Source of the DNA: Nitrososphaeria archaeon
Lineage (GTDB): Archaea; Thermoproteota; Nitrososphaeria; Nitrososphaerales; Nitrososphaeraceae
Assembly (NCBI GenBank): GCA_021324715.1
Contig: JAJPIN010000106.1
Location: forward strand, 1-9,552
Length of the DNA: 9,552 nucleotides
Direction of reading: 5' to 3'
Shown one piece after another: positions 6,607 through 9,552 of this stretch. A program made the position numbers and the translations under genes. The notes under the pieces were generated by a model. That model was not told where the DNA came from and made no database searches. It was given only the letters and a program-made list of their open reading frames with translations. Position 1 is the stretch's first letter; each line of letters starts with the position of its first letter.

Positions 6607-6753
6607 TTTAAGGCTGATGAACAATATTAGAGCCGGTCAACTTTAACCAGGTATTGCTAGTATTGCATATTCGTTATCAAATTAAAAAACTATTGAAATA
6701 GTTGAAATGTTAAAGCCAATTGACATTTCTTAATTACCCTGATCCAAACAAAG

Positions 6754-6902
6754 ACTAGGCATCTTGTATTATTTTATTTTCATCTAGTCGTTAGCCATTA
6801 AAAAATACCCGTTCTTTCATTACCATCAATGGTTTCAATCATTATCTCTTAATTTTTCAAAGCACTTTATCAGTTTTAGTGTCGTAAAACAAAGATGCTA
6901 GT
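6754..6902. repeat. Imperfect inverted repeat pair
   Basis: ACTAGGCATCTTGT at 6754-6767 is the near reverse complement of ACAAAGATGCTAGT at 6889-6902 (one single-base bulge on each arm), enclosing 121 bases. No target-site duplication is apparent at the outer edges. Confidence 0.35.
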
Positions 6903-6944
6903 TTATTGTTTTCTCAATAGTAGAGTTTCTGTATGAATGACAAA

Positions 6945-7023
6945 GTACTACACTGAAAGGTGTCATAGTGCACCAAAAGCATTAATTTCCCCCCCGCGGG
7001 AGAAATTTTGCTACTGGCTGGTG
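6945..7023 (+). ncRNA. Two adjacent hairpins, candidate structured RNA
   Basis: Hairpin A: GTACT (6945-6949) pairs AGTGC (6967-6971), and ACACT (6950-6954) pairs GGTGT (6959-6963) around a GAAA (GNRA) loop, with a three-base bulge. Hairpin B: CACC/GGTG (6971-6974 with 7020-7023), AGCA/TGCT (6978-6981 with 7009-7012), AATTTC/GAAATT (6984-6989 with 7002-7007) and CCC/GGG (6991-6993 with 6998-7000). The outer pairs share base 6971, so the two outer stems partly compete. The strand is chosen for the GNRA loop. No known RNA family is recognised. Confidence 0.3.
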
Positions 7024-7086
7024 TTTCTTGTTCATTCATAATGAAATCAAAATCTAGATTCCATCCATTTTGCATGTTATTTTTAT

Positions 7087-7096
7087 TTTATATAAG
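7087..7096 (+). promoter_or_regulatory. Strong TATA box without a gene at the usual distance
   Basis: TTTATATAAG, the closest match to the archaeal TATA consensus in the window. A start about 26 nt downstream (near 7118) precedes no start codon but coincides with a GC-rich hairpin. The box is close to palindromic, so it could also serve the minus strand. Confidence 0.45.
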
Positions 7097-7117
7097 TCCA
7101 TTGGTACGCTTGCCTAA

Positions 7118-7197
7118 TTGTCGCTTGAACGCCAAGGGCGACTAAAAATTGAAAGTTTAACTTGCGGATTTTATCTTGTGACTAGGTACATCTTTTT
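7118..7197 (+). ncRNA. Candidate small RNA of about 80 nt
   Basis: The predicted transcript from the TATA box at 7087-7096 would begin with a stem GTCGC (7120-7124)/GCGAC (7138-7142), continued by TTG/CAA (7125-7127 with 7133-7135) around loop AACGC, with GG bulged. A T5 run at 7193-7197 could end it. No C/D or H/ACA box set is evident. It could instead be a long 5' leader of the nucleotidase gene at 7260. Ends are inferred. Confidence 0.3.
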
Positions 7198-7259
7198 GAT
7201 TAGTGATAGGATAAATCAAAAAAATAAATAGCATATTTTGCAAATTATTACCAAAAACA

Positions 7260-7811
7260 ATGAATGAACTGGCAACTAGGAGAACACTTGCAATTGATTT
7301 AGATTCTGTTCTTGCAGACACCATGATTATTTGGGCAGAGGAATTCAATAAACGTAATGATTCTAGTATAACCAAAGATAATATTACTTCTTGGGATATT
7401 TCAAAAATTTTCGACATTTCAATCACCGAGGTCTCCGATATCTTTACATATATTTGGGACAAGCGTTGGGGAGATATACCAGCCACAGAACCTTCAATTG
7501 GCCAAATAGTATCTAATCTTCATAATAAGGGGTTTAGGATATCCATATTGACAAAAAGGTATCGATCTTCTGTGAGCAATGTTATAAACTGGTTGGATTT
7601 ACACAAGATTCATTGCGATGATCTGTTGTTTGTTTACGATGATGCTCCAAAAACAGCTTATCCATTTGATATTCTAGTTGATGATGCACCGATAAACTTT
7701 AGTGACCTTTCACATCCTAGAATTGGAATCCTATTTAACCAACCATGGAACAAGAATTTTTCATGGCCTGTAAGAATTGACAACCTGAGTCAAATTATTA
7801 ATATCATCTGA
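7260..7811 (+). CDS. HAD-superfamily 5'(3')-deoxyribonucleotidase-like protein (NT5C type)
   Basis: A 183-aa cytoplasmic HAD hydrolase of the NT5C group, which dephosphorylates (deoxy)nucleoside monophosphates; related archaeal and bacterial members are less well defined. HAD motif I is Asp13-Leu-Asp15 (AIDLDSVLAD), motif II is Thr98 with Lys99-Arg100 (SILTKR), Lys131 fits motif III, and Asp141-Asp142 (ILVDDAP) is motif IV. The cap lies in the helical stretch around residues 20-75. The late 'FNQPWN' block (159-164) is typical of the NT5C branch. The ATG at 7260 is the first start; an AT-rich element (GCATATTTTG, 7231-7240) may be its TATA box. The transcript probably ends at the T8 run near 7941. 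The specific nucleotide substrate cannot be read from sequence. Confidence 0.85.
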   Translation: MNELATRRTLAIDLDSVLADTMIIWAEEFNKRNDSSITKDNITSWDISKIFDISITEVSDIFTYIWDKRWGDIPATEPSIGQIVSNLHNKGFRISILTKRYRSSVSNVINWLDLHKIHCDDLLFVYDDAPKTAYPFDILVDDAPINFSDLSHPRIGILFNQPWNKNFSWPVRIDNLSQIINII

Positions 7812-7903
7812 ATTATCGTCATAGGTTGACCTAGTCCAGCCAGAAATTTAAATTACTTTTTAGAGAATAATAAATCCGGGATTGAGCAGATAAATTAACT
7901 GAG

Positions 7904-7941
7904 AACCAACTTTTAATCTGGGCTTTTGACTGGTTTTTTTT
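7904..7941 (+). terminator. Probable transcription terminator after the nucleotidase gene
   Basis: An uninterrupted T8 run (7934-7941), the longest T tract after a plus-strand gene here, preceded by a weak AACCA (7904-7908)/TGGTT (7931-7935) stem with a 22-base loop. Archaeal termination relies mainly on the T tract. It separates the nucleotidase from the Nudix gene. Confidence 0.45.
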
Positions 7942-7998
7942 GTGACTGATTTACGGAATAATGATTAAGTATCTTCAGATTAAAAGTAAGTAATTAAA

Positions 7999-8556
7999 AT
8001 GGACCCAGACGTTCTTATTAGTAGCGATAAGCTCTATTCAGGCAAAATATCGATTAGATCGTACAAGTATCACTCGGAAGATAAAATAATAGAAAAAGAA
8101 ATAGTTGAACATGCAGACTCGGTAGGCATCATTGCATTAGATGAAAAGGGAAATATAATACTGGTTAAACAATTTCGAGTCGCCACGAAAAATAGCTTGG
8201 TTGAGATTCCTGCTGGCAAAATTGAGAAGGGCGAAAATCCCGAAGACGCAGCATCACGTGAAATGAATGAAGAAATTGGATATTGTGGAAAATTAAAACT
8301 GTTGTTCGAAGGCTATCTTGCTCCTGGTTATGACACTGAAAAAATGTACTTTTTCTTGGCATCAAACCTGAAAAAGTCAAAGCAAAAACTACAACAAGAT
8401 GAAGATGAAGCAATTAAGATTAAACGGATGAAGCTGAGCCTTGCAGTAGAGAAATGTATTTCTGGAAATATTATAGATTGCAAAACCATAGCTGCAATAA
8501 TGATGGTTTCAAATCAGAGAAATATGGACAAAGTCAAAGTTATGGACAGAGGATAA
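7999..8556 (+). CDS. Nudix hydrolase, ADP-ribose pyrophosphatase type
   Basis: A 185-aa Nudix enzyme predicted to split ADP-ribose (or a related nucleoside diphosphate sugar) into AMP and ribose 5-phosphate using Mg2+. The full Nudix box G-x5-E-x7-R-E-U-x-E-E-x-G-U spans Gly73 to Tyr95, with Glu79, Arg87-Glu88, Glu91-Glu92 and Gly94 all intact. The preceding 'ILVKQFRVATKNSLVEIPAG' and the Pro109 after the box (YLAPGYDTE) are features of the ADP-ribose subgroup. Its length is that of homodimeric ADPRases. The ATG at 7999 is the first start; TTAAGTATC (7965-7973) could be its TATA box, giving a leader of about 5 nt. It is convergent with the glycosyltransferase gene. The substrate is inferred. 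Confidence 0.9.
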   Translation: MDPDVLISSDKLYSGKISIRSYKYHSEDKIIEKEIVEHADSVGIIALDEKGNIILVKQFRVATKNSLVEIPAGKIEKGENPEDAASREMNEEIGYCGKLKLLFEGYLAPGYDTEKMYFFLASNLKKSKQKLQQDEDEAIKIKRMKLSLAVEKCISGNIIDCKTIAAIMMVSNQRNMDKVKVMDRG

Positions 8557-8634
8557 AAGTAATTATCTATATTGAGCTTCATGATAAATTGAATCGCGCA
8601 GAAAAATGATACCAATATTAGCTCTAGCGCAACT

Positions 8635-9552
8635 TTACTGGGTTAGCTGTCCATTGCCAACGATTCTCTCTGTTCTATAGAATACCCCTTTATCCCTTAA
8701 AATACCCAAACACGATCCCAATATCAAAGCAGGTAACGTACATACGTCCAAAAACAATTTTGATAGAAAGTCGTTGACACCATAATGCTTGTTCCTATTA
8801 CAAATAACAACGCCGATTACGTTTGTTATGATGACAGTGCTGATGCAGAACAGCTGTATAGAAAATGAGGTTAGCCAGTATGTATTATATATTATTGAAT
8901 CCAACGATTCTAGTGCAACTAAGTCCAGCATTATAAGAAAAAGAATAAGGGTATATTTTAGATACTGAAAGCCTGTGAGAAAAATCTCAAGTTTTTTAAT
9001 AATTGACTGTTTGCACTCTAATAATCTTGGTATCTTTTTTATAAATCCTCTAGTATGGCCTTCAGCGACCCTAAGTCTCTGCATAAAATATGAAGAAAAT
9101 GAAGTTGGCGATTGATTCCATGCATTCAGGCACTCACTAAAGTGGATATTTGATGTAGACAATTCAGAATTATTTTTATTCTGAGTATTATTCGTATCGT
9201 TCTCTCTAATATAGAGTTGTAATGTGAGATCCCAGTCTTCGCAGAGATCGGTTGAAAAACCTGTTTCCTGAAGGATTGAACTCTTTATCATAAAAAGACT
9301 CCCTGTAATCTGAACTGGGAGGTTGAGTTTATCTCTGGCAACAAATTCTATTCTATTCCTAAGAGCTAGCCTGAATTCTACCCCCCTGCTGACCCAATTT
9401 TTGGATTCACCGTTTTGGTAAATACCGTTATTGTATGGTATGCAGTATCCTTGGATTGCATCACACATTCTTTTAGAATTAGACAGGATATCGAGAAATT
9501 GCTCAATAATATCTGGTGGGAGAATGACGTCCGCATCTAGTATAATCACCCA
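8635..9552 (-). CDS. Membrane glycosyltransferase, family 2 (cellulose/chitin/hyaluronan synthase-like), 5' end outside window
   Basis: The C-terminal 306 residues of a processive-type GT2 enzyme; the frame is open to the window edge, and the GTG at 9547-9549 is an internal Val, not the start. Counting from that Val: the DxD motif (Asp5-Ala-Asp7, 'ILDADV'), the acceptor-site 'TGSLFMIK' (82-89), the ED motif in 'CEDWDL' (103-108), and a QRLR (157-160) variant of Q-x-x-R-W in which the Trp is Val. Three membrane segments follow (about 199-215, 225-249 and 266-284), and the tail 'GVFYRTER' resembles the post-membrane 'W-x-x-T' motif. It probably builds an extracellular polysaccharide or adds a sugar to a lipid carrier at the cell membrane; the sugar is unknown. 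An Asn/Ser-rich insert lies at 117-134. Confidence 0.88.
   Translation of the reverse strand, partial: WVIILDADVILPPDIIEQFLDILSNSKRMCDAIQGYCIPYNNGIYQNGESKNWVSRGVEFRLALRNRIEFVARDKLNLPVQITGSLFMIKSSILQETGFSTDLCEDWDLTLQLYIRENDTNNTQNKNNSELSTSNIHFSECLNAWNQSPTSFSSYFMQRLRVAEGHTRGFIKKIPRLLECKQSIIKKLEIFLTGFQYLKYTLILFLIMLDLVALESLDSIIYNTYWLTSFSIQLFCISTVIITNVIGVVICNRNKHYGVNDFLSKLFLDVCTLPALILGSCLGILRDKGVFYRTERIVGNGQLTQ

Larger units (their letters stand above)
6607..7259. other. Long intergenic stretch without a supported gene
   Basis: About 650 bases with no convincing protein gene. Visible items: a tandem GTATTGC pair with 9-bp period (6651-6666), an imperfect inverted repeat with arms 6754-6767 and 6889-6902, two adjacent hairpins in 6945-7023 including a C7/GCGGG core unusual for the AT-rich surroundings, a strong TATA box at 7087-7096 with a GC-rich hairpin at the predicted transcript start, and the upstream region of the nucleotidase gene. 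The longest unlisted frame (minus strand, 7075-6914, 53 aa) has no recognisable motif. Confidence 0.6.

Noticed and set aside
6611..6742. C/D-box-like pair (CTGATGA near 6613 and CTGA near 6739)
   Set aside because: The C-box purine is missing and the boxes are about 125 bases apart, far longer than an archaeal C/D guide RNA.
6914..7075. 53-aa open frame on the minus strand in the intergenic stretch
   Set aside because: It reads through the C7/GCGGG hairpin, has no recognisable motif, and the only nearby TATA-like element is too close (about 17-20 nt centre to ATG). The length is expected by chance.
7157..7486. 109-aa minus-strand open frame
   Set aside because: It runs antisense into the nucleotidase, which carries HAD motif I in the overlapping part; no motif on the opposite strand.
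8165..8413. 82-aa minus-strand open frame
   Set aside because: It is antisense to the intact Nudix box region of the ADP-ribose pyrophosphatase-type gene.
9547..9549. GTG as the start of the glycosyltransferase
   Set aside because: It falls immediately before the DxD motif, which lies about 100 residues or more into GT2 proteins, and the frame stays open to the window edge.
1..9552. CRISPR array, tRNA, insertion sequence or toxin-antitoxin pair
   Set aside because: No regularly spaced repeats, no T-arm GGTTCRA-type signature with flanking stems, no transposase-like frame, and no recognisable toxin or antitoxin were seen by eye; tRNAscan and an IS search would settle it.

Overview
The window reads as chromosomal DNA from a mesophilic ammonia-oxidising archaeon (Nitrososphaerota/Thaumarchaeota), most like the AT-rich, loosely packed soil lineage Nitrososphaera/Nitrosocosmicus. 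The archaeal call rests on a DUF99/UPF0215 protein, a DUF504 (MJ1316-type) protein, a protein resembling the thaumarchaeal family DUF6659, the near absence of Shine-Dalgarno sequences, and TATA-like boxes placed about 26 nt upstream of start codons, as expected for leaderless mRNAs. The genus is inference. I see no tRNA, rRNA, CRISPR array, insertion sequence or phage gene.

Layout. 1-623 (+): the 3' part of a LeuD-type isopropylmalate dehydratase small subunit, overlapped by 4 nt by a small DUF504 gene. 656-1835 (-): a two-gene unit of an unrecognised 198-aa protein and a cysteine-rich YkgJ-type metal-binding protein, overlapping by 8 nt. 1962-5071 (-): three separately promoted genes, namely a small Cys/His protein, a CPBP-family membrane protease homologue, and a 691-aa YyaL/DUF255 thioredoxin-domain protein. 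5072-5203: a divergent promoter region with an imperfect dyad. 5204-5770 (+): DUF99. 5831-6575 (-): a 69-aa protein and a DUF6659-like protein. 6576-7259: a long, mostly non-coding stretch with hairpins, an inverted repeat and the clearest TATA box in the window. 7260-8556 (+): an NT5C-like HAD nucleotidase and an ADP-ribose-type Nudix hydrolase. 8635-9552 (-): the C-terminal part of a membrane GT2 glycosyltransferase, running off the right edge.

How the genes relate. Most are single housekeeping or accessory genes with their own promoters. Two tight pairs exist: leuD with DUF504, and the unknown gene with YkgJ. NT5C and Nudix are both nucleotide clean-up enzymes on one strand, but they are separated by a probable terminator. 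I found no clear new multi-gene system. The best leads are a 12-bp promoter core shared at identical spacing by two genes, which also corrects one start codon, and the structured intergenic region at 6576-7259.
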